This document shows positions 11,264-19,773 of a DNA stretch of 47,578 bases, piece by piece. Origin of the DNA: Rhodobacterales bacterium 56_14_T64 (GTDB taxonomy: Bacteria > Pseudomonadota > Alphaproteobacteria > Rhodobacterales > Rhodobacteraceae); the NCBI GenBank assembly GCA_002162795.1, contig MAAY01000036.1, positions 1 through 47,578 of the forward strand, in the 5' to 3' direction. Positions within the stretch are counted from its first letter, which is position 1. Each line of letters begins with the position of its first letter. A model generated the notes under the pieces. The model was not told the origin of the DNA. It made no database searches and saw only the letters and a program-made list of their open reading frames with translations. The position numbers and the translations under genes are program-made.

Positions 11264-12220
11264 CTAGAACGGAGAGTCAGGGAAGTAAAAGCTCGCCGCA
11301 TTTTCCGGGGTGATGAGTGTTGCACCCAGGATATAGCGGCCAGCAACCGGCCCATTAGATTTGAAAGCAGCAACCGTTACGTCCATCGCGGTGGCAATCA
11401 TCGACGGCGGATACAGAACATCCACCGGGATCAGAGTGTCGCCATCCATGATCGACTTGATGGTTTCCTTCATTCCAGCACCGCCAACAACAAACATGCC
11501 GTCGCCGTCACGGCCAGCCTGCTTCAGCGCCGCAACAACACCAATTGCGATGTCATCATCCTGTGCCCAGACCGCGTCAATGTCAGGGAAACGGCTCAAG
11601 AAGTCTTGCATCACCTCAAACCCGTCATCGCGGTTCCAGTTGGCATGCTTATGATCCAGAACGTTGATCCCGGAACCTTCAATTTCAGCCATAAAGGCAT
11701 CGAAACGCTCGTTATCGATGATTGTTGGGATGCCACGCAGAACAACGATATTGTCGCCAGACTCCAGACGGCCCTTCATATAAACCGCTGACACACGACC
11801 CAATTCAGGGTTGTTGCCCGCCACATAGATGTCTTCGATACCCGGCTGGCTCAGGCCACGGTCAACAACCGTGATCAGCGCGCCGGATTTCTTGACGTTC
11901 AGAACTGGATCGGTCAGCGGCTCGGATTCAAACGGCAGCACCACCAGTGCGTCGATTTGGTGAACCGACACCAGGTCTTCCAGCGCCGAGGCCTGGGCGT
12001 TGGGATCAGGTGAGTTGATCAGGATCAGGTCGATATCCGGATACAAGGCTTCCAGCCGTTTCTCGGCCTGCTCGGCGTGCCAGTTCATTCCAGCCGCCCA
12101 AGCATGGGTCGGGGTTGGATAGCTGACGCCAATTTTAAGGGTCTCAGCGCTGACCGCACCTGCGGTAAGGGCCAGTGCGGTGGTCAATGCCAGTGCACTC
12201 AGGGTTTTCAGGTTCTTCAT
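11264..12220 (-). CDS. Periplasmic sugar-binding protein of ribose-type ABC importer (cluster A)
   Basis: Periplasmic receptor of 318 residues belonging to the ribose/galactose/AI-2 binding-protein class. A signal peptide covers about residues 1-25 (MKNLKTLSALALTTALALTA, cleavage near VSA). The body has the two-lobe pattern, with SYPTPTHAWAAGMNWHAEQ near the start of lobe one, a DALVVLPFES strand and VWAQDDDIAIGVVAAL. I chose the ATG at 12220 because GGAGGAG lies seven bases upstream; a start at 12262 would add 14 unrelated residues. It is third after the ATPase and permease, the reverse of many rbs operons, with about 100 bases between permease stop and this start. Confidence 0.93.
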   Translation of the reverse strand: MKNLKTLSALALTTALALTAGAVSAETLKIGVSYPTPTHAWAAGMNWHAEQAEKRLEALYPDIDLILINSPDPNAQASALEDLVSVHQIDALVVLPFESEPLTDPVLNVKKSGALITVVDRGLSQPGIEDIYVAGNNPELGRVSAVYMKGRLESGDNIVVLRGIPTIIDNERFDAFMAEIEGSGINVLDHKHANWNRDDGFEVMQDFLSRFPDIDAVWAQDDDIAIGVVAALKQAGRDGDGMFVVGGAGMKETIKSIMDGDTLIPVDVLYPPSMIATAMDVTVAAFKSNGPVAGRYILGATLITPENAASFYFPDSPF

Positions 12221-12316
12221 AGTGTCTCCTCCACTGTTGATTTTGGGCGCACCGCTCCTCACCGGTGGTGCCCGGGTCGTTCTTTTGAGGGAATTTCCCC
12301 CGTTGTTCTTAAACTC

Positions 12317-13336
12317 TTAGCTCTTGGTGGCTTTTGCTTTGCCCCAGTCGCCGCGTTGCAACCAAACCGCGATGATGATGATCAGGCCCTGCATTGTCCC
12401 GTTCAAGTAATTCGAGATAAGGTCCGTGAAATTCAGAATATTACCGATGGTGGTCAGGATCAGGGCCCCCAGGATGGTGCCGCCAATCCGGCCATACCCC
12501 CCCTTGAGTACGGTGCCGCCGATGATCACTGCGGCAATCGCCTCCAGCTCCCACATCACCCCGGTCGACGCCGATGCCGAGCCCAGACGCGGCACATAGA
12601 TAATAGTGGCCAAAGACACGCAGAGACCCTGGATCACATAGGTCATGGTCTTGATGCGATCGACCTTGATGGCCGAGTATTTGGCGACGCTCTCATTGGA
12701 ACCGATGGCGGTGCAATAGCGGCCAAAAGCGGTGCGGTTCATCAGAAACCAGCCGCAGATCGACACTGCGATGAACACCCAGACCGGCGCCGGCAGACCC
12801 AAGATGCTGCCGTAGTAAACCGGCCGGTAAGTGCCCCGGATGGCAAAGTCGAGCGACAGGGTGCCGCCGTCGGCAAAATATGTGACCAGCGAGCGGTAGA
12901 TGCCCATGGTGCCAAGAGTGACGATAAAGGCCTCGATTTTGCCCTTGGTGGTCAGAACGCCGTTGATCCAACCGGCACCTAGGCCCAGCAGAATGGAACA
13001 GCCGCCGCCCAACAGAACTGTGGCCATTCCAGGGCCCAGTGTCTCCATGGCCGAGTTCATGATGATGATCATCACCCCAGCAATCGCCGCCGCCATCGAG
13101 CCCACCGACAGATCAATTCCGCCGGCAGTGATCACAAACGTCGCTCCGACTGCGATGATGCCAATAAAGGCGGATCGCGTTAGCAGATTGGTCAGATTGC
13201 CCTCACTCAGAAACGCCGGGTTCAGCAAAAATCCGATGATGCACAGCAGAATGAGCGCGATGGCCGGGCCTGCGGTCTTTATGTCAAACCGCATCCGCTT
13301 GTCCTTGGTTGTATTACTTGCTGCCACGTCACTCAT
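12317..13336 (-). CDS. Ribose-type ABC transporter permease (cluster A)
   Basis: RbsC-like inner-membrane permease of 339 residues with about eight to ten helices. Typical stretches are [18 protein letters not shown] near residue 70, the EAFIVTLGTMGIYRS loop around residue 140, and the C-terminal IGGTVLKGGYGRIGGTILGALIL that contacts the ATPase. It starts within the stop codon region of the ATPase gene (4-base ATGA overlap). It would form the channel for the sugar delivered by the adjacent binding protein, powered by the dual ATPase. Confidence 0.94.
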   Translation of the reverse strand: MSDVAASNTTKDKRMRFDIKTAGPAIALILLCIIGFLLNPAFLSEGNLTNLLTRSAFIGIIAVGATFVITAGGIDLSVGSMAAAIAGVMIIIMNSAMETLGPGMATVLLGGGCSILLGLGAGWINGVLTTKGKIEAFIVTLGTMGIYRSLVTYFADGGTLSLDFAIRGTYRPVYYGSILGLPAPVWVFIAVSICGWFLMNRTAFGRYCTAIGSNESVAKYSAIKVDRIKTMTYVIQGLCVSLATIIYVPRLGSASASTGVMWELEAIAAVIIGGTVLKGGYGRIGGTILGALILTTIGNILNFTDLISNYLNGTMQGLIIIIAVWLQRGDWGKAKATKS

Positions 13337-14856
13337 CCCCTGCTCTCCCGCTTAAGTCCTGCGGCATAGCGCACGATTTCGTTTTCGTTGATTTCATCGC
13401 CACTCAATACGCCCATGACCTGCCCCTCACGCATCACCACCACACGGTGGCTGATGCCAATGATCTCCGGCATCTCGGACGAGATGATCACCACTGACAC
13501 GCCCTCGGCGGCCAGCGCTGCGATAAAGTGATAGATCTGTTGCTTGGTGCCGACGTCGATGCCACGTGTGGGTTCGTCGATGATGACAATACGTGGCTCG
13601 CTCTCCATCACCTTGGCCAGCAGCAGTTTTTGCTGATTGCCGCCGGACATGTCGCCCACGATGATTTTTGGGTCCCGGGTGCGGATGTCAAAACGCCGGA
13701 TTGCGCGCTCCAATGCCTTGTCTTCTGCGCCAGTATCCAGACCAAAACGGCGGGTGAACTTGGGCAGTGAAAACAGAGTAAGATTAGGTCGCATCTGCTT
13801 GTTCAGCAGCAGACCTTTGGCCTTGCGGTCCTTGGTCAGGTAAGCAAGACCCGCATCCCGCGATGCCGCAACACTGTCAAAGCGTGTCTCGACACCGTCA
13901 ATCAGGATTTGCCCGGACTCGATGGGCGCCAGCCCACAAATTGCTTCAAAGACTGCCGTGCGGCCCGAGCCAATCAAACCAGAAAAACCCAAGATTTCAC
14001 CCTTGCGCAGATCAAACGAGACATCCTGAATGCCCTTCACACAAAGGTTTCGCACCTCCAGGACCCGCTGGGCATCGACATCTGCTTCGTTCATCGGCGG
14101 GTAGAGATCCGACAGCTCGCGCCCAACCATCATTTGCGCCATGGCGTCAGGGGTCAGCGCTATCGCCTCTTGCGAACCGATCCACTGGCCATCGCGCAGG
14201 ATAGTAACCCGGTCGGCGATCTGCTTCACCTCGGACAGTTTGTGCGACACAAAGACAATTGCCACGCCCTTGGACTTCAACCGCTCGACCTGACGGAAAA
14301 ACAATTCGGTTTCTGCCTCGGTCAGCACTGCTGTCGGCTCGTCCATGATCAAAACACGCGCATTGCGGCTGATCGCCTTGGCCACCTCAACCATCTGCTT
14401 TTCGGCGATAGACAGTTCCGAGATCCGGGCAGAGGGAGAAATATCGACGCCAATATCTGACAGATATCCGCGAACTTTTTCGCGCATCACATCGCGCTGT
14501 AGAATTCCTCGGCTGGTCAGCTCACGACCCAAGAAGATATTCTCCTCAACCGTCATCTGCTCCGCCAGGTTCAGCTCCTGATGGATCAGCACAATGCCCA
14601 TTTTTTCGGCTTCACCGTCCGGCGGCAAAACCACCTCGACCCCATCAAACAGAATGCGGCCCGAGGTCGGCGCATGAAATCCGGACAAGATTTTCATCAA
14701 GGTGGACTTACCAGCACCATTTTCACCGATCAACGCGTGAACTTCGCCGGGGCGGATATCCATACTGACGCTGAACAGCACTGGCACCGCGCCAAAAGAT
14801 TTGCTGATATGGTCTGCCTTCAGAACTGAAACAGATTCGATTGCCCCATCTAGCAT
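13333..14856 (-). CDS. Ribose-type ABC transporter ATPase, two nucleotide-binding domains (cluster A)
   Basis: RbsA-like duplicated ATPase of 507 residues. The first half has Walker [10 protein letters not shown] (44-52), signature LSIAEKQ and Walker B VLIMDEPTAVL. The second half has the degenerate Walker [10 protein letters not shown] usual for this subfamily, signature MSGGNQQK and IVIIDEPTRGID. I chose the ATG at 14856 because a GGGGGGA ribosome site lies six bases upstream; a start at 14922 would run towards the operator region. It is the first gene of cluster A, facing the LacI-type regulator. Three operator-like boxes lie 52-108 bases upstream. Confidence 0.94.
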   Translation of the reverse strand: MLDGAIESVSVLKADHISKSFGAVPVLFSVSMDIRPGEVHALIGENGAGKSTLMKILSGFHAPTSGRILFDGVEVVLPPDGEAEKMGIVLIHQELNLAEQMTVEENIFLGRELTSRGILQRDVMREKVRGYLSDIGVDISPSARISELSIAEKQMVEVAKAISRNARVLIMDEPTAVLTEAETELFFRQVERLKSKGVAIVFVSHKLSEVKQIADRVTILRDGQWIGSQEAIALTPDAMAQMMVGRELSDLYPPMNEADVDAQRVLEVRNLCVKGIQDVSFDLRKGEILGFSGLIGSGRTAVFEAICGLAPIESGQILIDGVETRFDSVAASRDAGLAYLTKDRKAKGLLLNKQMRPNLTLFSLPKFTRRFGLDTGAEDKALERAIRRFDIRTRDPKIIVGDMSGGNQQKLLLAKVMESEPRIVIIDEPTRGIDVGTKQQIYHFIAALAAEGVSVVIISSEMPEIIGISHRVVVMREGQVMGVLSGDEINENEIVRYAAGLKRESRG

Positions 14857-14907
14857 TGCGTCCCCCCCATCTCGCCTTGGTGTCATTTGGCGAGCAATTG
14901 AATAGGA

Positions 14908-14964
14908 TGTAAACCTTTTCATTACCTATGTAAACCTTTACATTTTGAAGTGTAAACCTTTTCA
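14908..14964. promoter_or_regulatory. Three phased LacI-type operator-like boxes
   Basis: Three copies of TGTAAACCTTTNCA start at 14908, 14929 and 14951, spaced 21 and 22 bases, about two helical turns each. The middle copy, TGTAAACCTTTACA, is a TGTAAA-2-TTTACA palindrome; the outer two differ by one base (TTTTCA). They lie between the divergent sugar-importer operon and the LacI-family gene. Half-sites of this kind are known for LacI-family regulators, so I infer that the adjacent regulator binds here and controls both directions. Confidence 0.8.
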
Positions 14965-15056
14965 GTCGCGCGTAATGCCGTTATAGATCGATCTAAATAC
15001 TTGCAAAACAATGGCGAAAACAGCCACGAGCACCCCGAACCTGAGGATCACAGGAC

Positions 15057-16103
15057 TTGCAGAAACCTCCTGGAAAACCAGCCACCATCGAGGACGTTGC
15101 CAAGCTGGCAGGTGTCTCAATTGCGACGGTCAGCCGGGCGATTCGAAAACCCGAGAAGGTCGCGGAAAGCACCCGCAAGCGGGTCACCGCTGCCATTGCC
15201 CGCACCGGATACATTGCCAATGCCATGGCGCAGAACCTGCGGATGCAGCGGTCGCGCATGGTTATGGTTCTGACCCAATCCATCGCCGACCCCAACTTCC
15301 CCGGCATCCTGATCGGGCTTGAGAAAATCGCCAATGACCGTGGCTATGGGGTTCTGATTGGCAATACCGAAGGCACTATCTCGCTGGAAGAGAACCACAT
15401 GCGGTTCCTGTCATCTGGAATGGTCGACGGATTGATCCTGCTCACCGGGCATTTGCCAGTGGCGGGCAGCCCTGCCAGCTCGACCGCAGCTCTGCCGCCG
15501 ATGGTTGCCGCCACCTGCCCGGTCAGCCGCACCGACCTGCCCTATGTGGGAGTGGACGACGTTGCCTCCGCGAAAATGGCGACGGAATACCTGATATCCT
15601 TGGGCCACCGGAATATCGCCTACGTGGCCTCGCGCAGCAGTGATGCAGTGTCTGATTTGCGGTTGGATGGCTATCGCAAAGGGCTTGCCGAGGCGGCCGA
15701 ACCTCTGCCGGAATGGCGGGTTGAAGGGGATGGATCCAGCGAAGGCGGCCGCGCCGCAGTCGAGAGGCTGTTTATCAAAGATACCCTCCCCACTGCATTC
15801 TTCTGTTACAATGACGATACTGCAATTGGCGTCATCAGTGCCTTGCAGCTGCGTGGATACCGTATCCCCGAGGATTTCTCGGTGATTGGCTTTGACGACA
15901 TTCCTTTCGCCAACAACATCACCCCGGCGCTGACCACAATTCGGCAGCCGCGCGGTCAGGTTGGGGAACTGGCGATGGCACAGCTGCTTGACCAGCTGGC
16001 AGGCGAAAAGGCCAGTGAATTTGAAACGCTCCTGCACGGTGATCTTGTTGTGCGAGAAAGCTGTGCAATACCGCCCGTGTCCGCCAGGTCACCGCGTTTG
16101 TAG
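15057..16103 (+). CDS. LacI-family transcriptional regulator of cluster A
   Basis: A 348-residue DNA-binding repressor. The helix-turn-helix spans about residues 9-30 (ATIEDVAKLAGVSIATVSRA) and is followed by the hinge helix region AMAQNLRMQRSRMV. The rest is a periplasmic-binding-protein-like sugar sensor with GFDDIPFANNITPALTTIRQP, the classical C-terminal signature. The start is a TTG with TGAGGA about ten bases ahead; no in-frame ATG lies nearby upstream. It is transcribed away from the importer operon, and the phased boxes lie 93-149 bases upstream, so it probably represses cluster A until the imported sugar or a derivative binds. Confidence 0.93.
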   Translation: MQKPPGKPATIEDVAKLAGVSIATVSRAIRKPEKVAESTRKRVTAAIARTGYIANAMAQNLRMQRSRMVMVLTQSIADPNFPGILIGLEKIANDRGYGVLIGNTEGTISLEENHMRFLSSGMVDGLILLTGHLPVAGSPASSTAALPPMVAATCPVSRTDLPYVGVDDVASAKMATEYLISLGHRNIAYVASRSSDAVSDLRLDGYRKGLAEAAEPLPEWRVEGDGSSEGGRAAVERLFIKDTLPTAFFCYNDDTAIGVISALQLRGYRIPEDFSVIGFDDIPFANNITPALTTIRQPRGQVGELAMAQLLDQLAGEKASEFETLLHGDLVVRESCAIPPVSARSPRL

Positions 16104-16191
16104 CCAAGGGAATACTTGCTAAGTGAGGCCCGCCGCAACAATACGACCAGCCCCACGGATACGCTGCACTGTGGAAATCATGGAGTCGCCC

Positions 16192-16210
16192 CGCAGGTTC
16201 TGCGTTTTTT
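16192..16210 (+). terminator. Short hairpin with T-run after the LacI-type gene
   Basis: CGCAG (16192-16196) pairs with CTGCG (16200-16204) over a 3-base loop and is followed at once by TTTTTT. It lies 88 bases after the regulator stop, in the convergent gap before the oxidoreductase. The stem is short, so termination may be partial. The rest of the 280-base gap shows nothing I can name. Confidence 0.45.
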
Positions 16211-16383
16211 GGGTTTCCTTGAGGGAACTAAGATTTGGCGTCCTCGGATCATGCAGAGCATTCAGCCGGCAATTGATCAACTGAATTTCACCCTCTCTAA
16301 CCGAAAGACACCGCGCGGTTCATGGCTTTGGTGACGTTGTTATTTTGAGCCGCACAGTGCGCCAGAGACCCGGCTGTTCACAG

Positions 16384-17394
16384 TTAGTACTTGATCACCA
16401 ACTTGCCAATCATGGCCGCCTTTTCGATGATTTGGTGCGCCTGCTTCAAGGTGTCCGATGACAGCCCCTGCAGAACCTTGGTCTCCGTAGTGGCAATGAC
16501 GCCATCATCAACCAACCGCGCCATATGGGCCAGGATTTGCCCCTGTTTGTACATATCCGACGTGCCAAACAGCGAGCGTGTGAACATCAGTTCCCACATC
16601 AGCGCGGCAGATTTGCCCTGCAGCTTTGAGACATCCAGATTTTCCGAGGTCTCGACGATGGTGCCGATGCGGCCCTGCGGCGCAATCAGCTCGCACATGG
16701 CATCCCAGTGCTGGGCCGTGTCGGCGTATTGCACGATGTAATCGACGGTCTGGAACCCGGCCTCGCGTGTTTCTGCGACTAAATCGCGGTGGTTCACCAC
16801 ATGGTGCGCCCCCATTTTACGACACCACTCGGTGGTTTCCGGACGCGAGGCAGTGGCTATCACTGTCGCATTGGTCAGTTTGCGGGCAATCTGCGCGGTG
16901 ATTGAACCAACGCCGCCAGCGCCGCCAATGATCAGCAACGAAAACGGTGTTTCGCCCTGTGGCACTTGCAGCCGCTCAAACAGGATTTCCCAGGCGGTCA
17001 GCGAGACCAACGGCAAGGACGCCGCTGCTTCGGGCGAGACGCTTTTTGGGGCATGGGCGGCGATCCTGTGATCGACACATTGCATCGACGCATAAGAGCC
17101 GGGACGATTGGCATCGCCAGCGTACCAAACCCGGTCGCCCGGTTTGAAACCCGTCACCTCAGCACCGCATTCAACCACAATGCCCACTGCGTCATAGCCA
17201 AGGATAAACGGCGTCTCGTGTGGTGTGTCGACAGCGGTACGAATGCGCCGCTTGGCATCCGCCGGGTTGACCGAGACAGCCTCGATCTCGACCAGCAGAT
17301 CATTCACCTCCGGTTTTGGGTCCGGCAGTTCCACTTCGAACAGGCTTTCGGCGGCATCGATCGGTAGCGATTTCAAAAATCCAACAGCGCGCAT
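16384..17394 (-). CDS. Medium-chain (quinone reductase-like) alcohol dehydrogenase
   Basis: A 336-residue oxidoreductase of the medium-chain dehydrogenase superfamily, of the type often named zinc-binding alcohol dehydrogenase family although it lacks the structural-zinc cysteine cluster. The N-terminal GroES-like half contains SVNPADAKRR (41-50) and GYDAVGIVVECG. The nucleotide site is GGAGGVGS (157-164). It is the last gene of the cluster B run, 47 bases after the kinase stop. That gap holds a 17-bp duplication and no clear terminator, so co-transcription is likely. It could reduce the aldehyde released by the aldolase or detoxify a quinone or enone; specificity is unknown. Confidence 0.85.
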   Translation of the reverse strand: MRAVGFLKSLPIDAAESLFEVELPDPKPEVNDLLVEIEAVSVNPADAKRRIRTAVDTPHETPFILGYDAVGIVVECGAEVTGFKPGDRVWYAGDANRPGSYASMQCVDHRIAAHAPKSVSPEAAASLPLVSLTAWEILFERLQVPQGETPFSLLIIGGAGGVGSITAQIARKLTNATVIATASRPETTEWCRKMGAHHVVNHRDLVAETREAGFQTVDYIVQYADTAQHWDAMCELIAPQGRIGTIVETSENLDVSKLQGKSAALMWELMFTRSLFGTSDMYKQGQILAHMARLVDDGVIATTETKVLQGLSSDTLKQAHQIIEKAAMIGKLVIKY

Positions 17395-17417
17395 GGCTGT
17401 ACTCCTTATTTGATTAT

Positions 17418-17451
17418 TTTGGTGTCAGGACTGGTTTGGTGTCAGGACTGG
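17418..17451. repeat. 17-bp tandem duplication at the kinase stop
   Basis: TTTGGTGTCAGGACTGG occurs twice without a gap (17418-17434 and 17435-17451). The second copy contains the stop codon and last codons of the FGGY kinase; the first is a noncoding copy just downstream. It looks like a recent slippage duplication without effect on the protein. Confidence 0.8.
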
Positions 17452-18938
17452 GCCCACAACGATTTCATGGCGTCGCTCAGCTGCAGATAGCGGCTGTAAC
17501 GTTTATCATAGTGGGGCTGCATCACGGCATCAGGCGTGAAAGAGGCACGTTTGCGGGTCATTGCTGAAATGCCGGCCTCATAGTCGGCAAACAAACCGGC
17601 ACCCAACCCCGCGCCGATGGCCGCCCCCAATGCACCTGTTTCCTGTGCCTCGGCGACCGTCACCGGCACGCCTAACCCGTCGGCAAACATCTGCGGCCAG
17701 ATCGGGCTGCGGGAACCACCCCCTGACAACACCGCCGAATTGAATGCTACCCCTGCGCTGCGCAGTACCTCGATATGGCGGCGGTGTTCGAACATCACGC
17801 CCTCAAACAGCGCGCGCAGCATGTGGCCCTCGCCGTGCCACCCGGCAATACCATAGAACCCAGCGCGATATTCAGCTCCCTGCCCCGACCCATATAGGAA
17901 GGGATGGAAAAACGGATCGTCTGCCGCAGGCGTGACCTCACCGACCTTTGCATTGCAATAGCCAAACGGGTCATCGTGATGTTCACCGCGCTCAACGAAC
18001 TCTCGGACATACCACTCCAGATTGGCAGCCGAGGTCGCGCTGGCCTCGATGTTTACAAATCGGGCGCGACCAAAGCCAGCAACCATGAAGACACCTGGGT
18101 CAACCACAGGCGTGGATGAAAACACCTGATTGATGCTCCAGGTGCCGCAAATGATCGAGGCTTCACCGACGGCAACCACTCCAGATCCCATCGCGCTGGA
18201 AACCACATCAAAAAAGCCCCCCACCACGGGCGTGCCTTCAGCCAATCCAGTAACCTCGGCAGCCTGGGCGCTTATTGTGCCTGCAACATCCGCAGGATCA
18301 AACAACCAAGGCAGCATAGGGCGGGCATCTTCCAGCCCATATAGCGCCAGCAGATCATCGTCATAGGTACAATCCGGCATCCGCAAAAATCCGCATCCAG
18401 ACATATCCGAGATGTCGCTGGTGCGGTGACCGGTCAGTTTGAAATTGATGAAATCCTTGCACAGCATCACTGTTCCGACCTGCGCATAGATTTCGGGGCG
18501 GTGGCGTTTGATCCAGGCCAGCAGAACAGGCGTTTGCGAGGGCCAGGGTTTTTGCAGGCAAATCTCGTGCAAGGCATCACCGTTAGCCCCGGCCAGTTCC
18601 GCCGCCAGATCCGCTGCACGCGTGTCCAGCGACTGAATGCCAATCAACGGAGCGCCTTCCCGATCCACCAGATACAGCCCGTTGCCATGGCCGGCACAGC
18701 CAATCGCGGCAATCTGACCCGGTGAGATACCCGCCGCGTCGATACAGCCACGGATTGCCGTTTTGGCATTGGCCCACAGCTCGTTCAGGTCACGCTCAAC
18801 ATACCCCGGCTGTGACGTGGAGGATTGCCCATCCAACGCATGCATCGCCACCTGACGGCCCTGCAGATCAAACAACACCGCCTTGATCACGGTGTTGCCG
18901 GCGTCCAACCCCAGCAGATATTTCTGTTGCTCACTCAC
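17442..18938 (-). CDS. FGGY-family carbohydrate kinase
   Basis: An ATP-dependent sugar or polyol kinase of about 498 residues. The N-terminal phosphate loop is LLGLDAGNTVIKAV, a central block reads GCAGHGNGLYLV, and the second FGGY region LSGGGSRSPIWPQMFADGLG is followed by ETGALGAAIGAG. I favour a GTG start at 18938 that overlaps the aldolase stop by eight bases; an ATG at 18968 inside the aldolase gene would add ten residues. By size and motifs it could be a relative of xylulose/ribulose, erythritol or AI-2 kinases. With the neighbouring flavoprotein and aldolase it probably phosphorylates the imported polyol or ketose so that it is trapped and can be cleaved. Confidence 0.88.
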   Translation of the reverse strand: MSEQQKYLLGLDAGNTVIKAVLFDLQGRQVAMHALDGQSSTSQPGYVERDLNELWANAKTAIRGCIDAAGISPGQIAAIGCAGHGNGLYLVDREGAPLIGIQSLDTRAADLAAELAGANGDALHEICLQKPWPSQTPVLLAWIKRHRPEIYAQVGTVMLCKDFINFKLTGHRTSDISDMSGCGFLRMPDCTYDDDLLALYGLEDARPMLPWLFDPADVAGTISAQAAEVTGLAEGTPVVGGFFDVVSSAMGSGVVAVGEASIICGTWSINQVFSSTPVVDPGVFMVAGFGRARFVNIEASATSAANLEWYVREFVERGEHHDDPFGYCNAKVGEVTPAADDPFFHPFLYGSGQGAEYRAGFYGIAGWHGEGHMLRALFEGVMFEHRRHIEVLRSAGVAFNSAVLSGGGSRSPIWPQMFADGLGVPVTVAEAQETGALGAAIGAGLGAGLFADYEAGISAMTRKRASFTPDAVMQPHYDKRYSRYLQLSDAMKSLWAQS

Positions 18939-19773
18939 GATTGTAAATATCCCATGCTTCTTCGCCACTGGCCCCAGTGTGGATCATCGCCATCAATGCC
19001 GCGACCACGGCCTTTGGATTGTCATGCTGATAGATATTGCGACCATAGACCATGCCCTTGGCACCCTGCCCCATCAGGGCAGCGGATTTTGTCAGCACGG
19101 CTTTCAGGTCTTCCTTGCCTCCGCCCCGCACCAGTACCGGCACCCGTGCAGCTTCGACCACGCGATGGAAGTCCTCGGCATGTTCGGTTGGGTCTGCCTT
19201 AATGATGTCGGCGCCCATTTCACTGGCCAACCGAGTGAGCGTGACGATCTTGTCAGCGTCCCCATCCACCTGATAGCCGCCACGAATGTCATTGGGCAGC
19301 ATCACCAGTGGCTCGATCATCAGTGGCATGCCGTATTTTTCACAGGCAGCCCGCACCTTTGAGATGTTCTCGACACATTGGCGGAACAGCTCGGGCTCGT
19401 CTGGCAGCATGAACAGGTTCACCACCACCGCCGCTGCATCCATTTCCAACGCGCCGATGATCGGCTCATCCGCGTTTTGTAGCAGCGACCACATCACCCG
19501 GTGGCGTTGGTCGTTGTAGGGATTACCCATGTCGATGCGCATCACCAACGCCGGTTTGTCCTTCTCGGGCCGATCCTGCAGCAGATCCGCCTGACCATAG
19601 GCCATCTGAATCGCATCGGGGCAGGCGTCAATCAGGGTGTTCACAACACTGCCCATATCCTCGAGCCCGACCATAAAGCTGGGTTCATTACAGACCCCAT
19701 GATCAATCGCGACATCCAGACAACCACCATTGGTGAACATCCGGTTCATGCGGGCTTTGGTGCTTACACGCAT
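18931..19773 (-). CDS. DhnA/LsrF-type class I aldolase
   Basis: A 280-residue TIM-barrel aldolase of the DeoC/FbaB/LsrF group. Lys192 in GADIIKADPTEH fits the Schiff-base lysine, and CLDVAIDHGVCN near residue 20 and VLVRGGGKE near residue 215 match the phosphate-binding strands. It overlaps the flavoprotein gene by ten bases at its start and the kinase by eight at its end. In this setting it would split a ketose phosphate to a three-carbon phosphate plus an aldehyde, or act as a thiolase-like enzyme as LsrF does; the sequence alone cannot separate the two. Confidence 0.88.
   Translation of the reverse strand: MRVSTKARMNRMFTNGGCLDVAIDHGVCNEPSFMVGLEDMGSVVNTLIDACPDAIQMAYGQADLLQDRPEKDKPALVMRIDMGNPYNDQRHRVMWSLLQNADEPIIGALEMDAAAVVVNLFMLPDEPELFRQCVENISKVRAACEKYGMPLMIEPLVMLPNDIRGGYQVDGDADKIVTLTRLASEMGADIIKADPTEHAEDFHRVVEAARVPVLVRGGGKEDLKAVLTKSAALMGQGAKGMVYGRNIYQHDNPKAVVAALMAMIHTGASGEEAWDIYNRE

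Noticed and set aside
12077-13355. Long plus-strand frames across the cluster A permease and binding protein genes
   Set aside because: They are antisense to genes with full ABC transporter motifs and consist of low-information residues.
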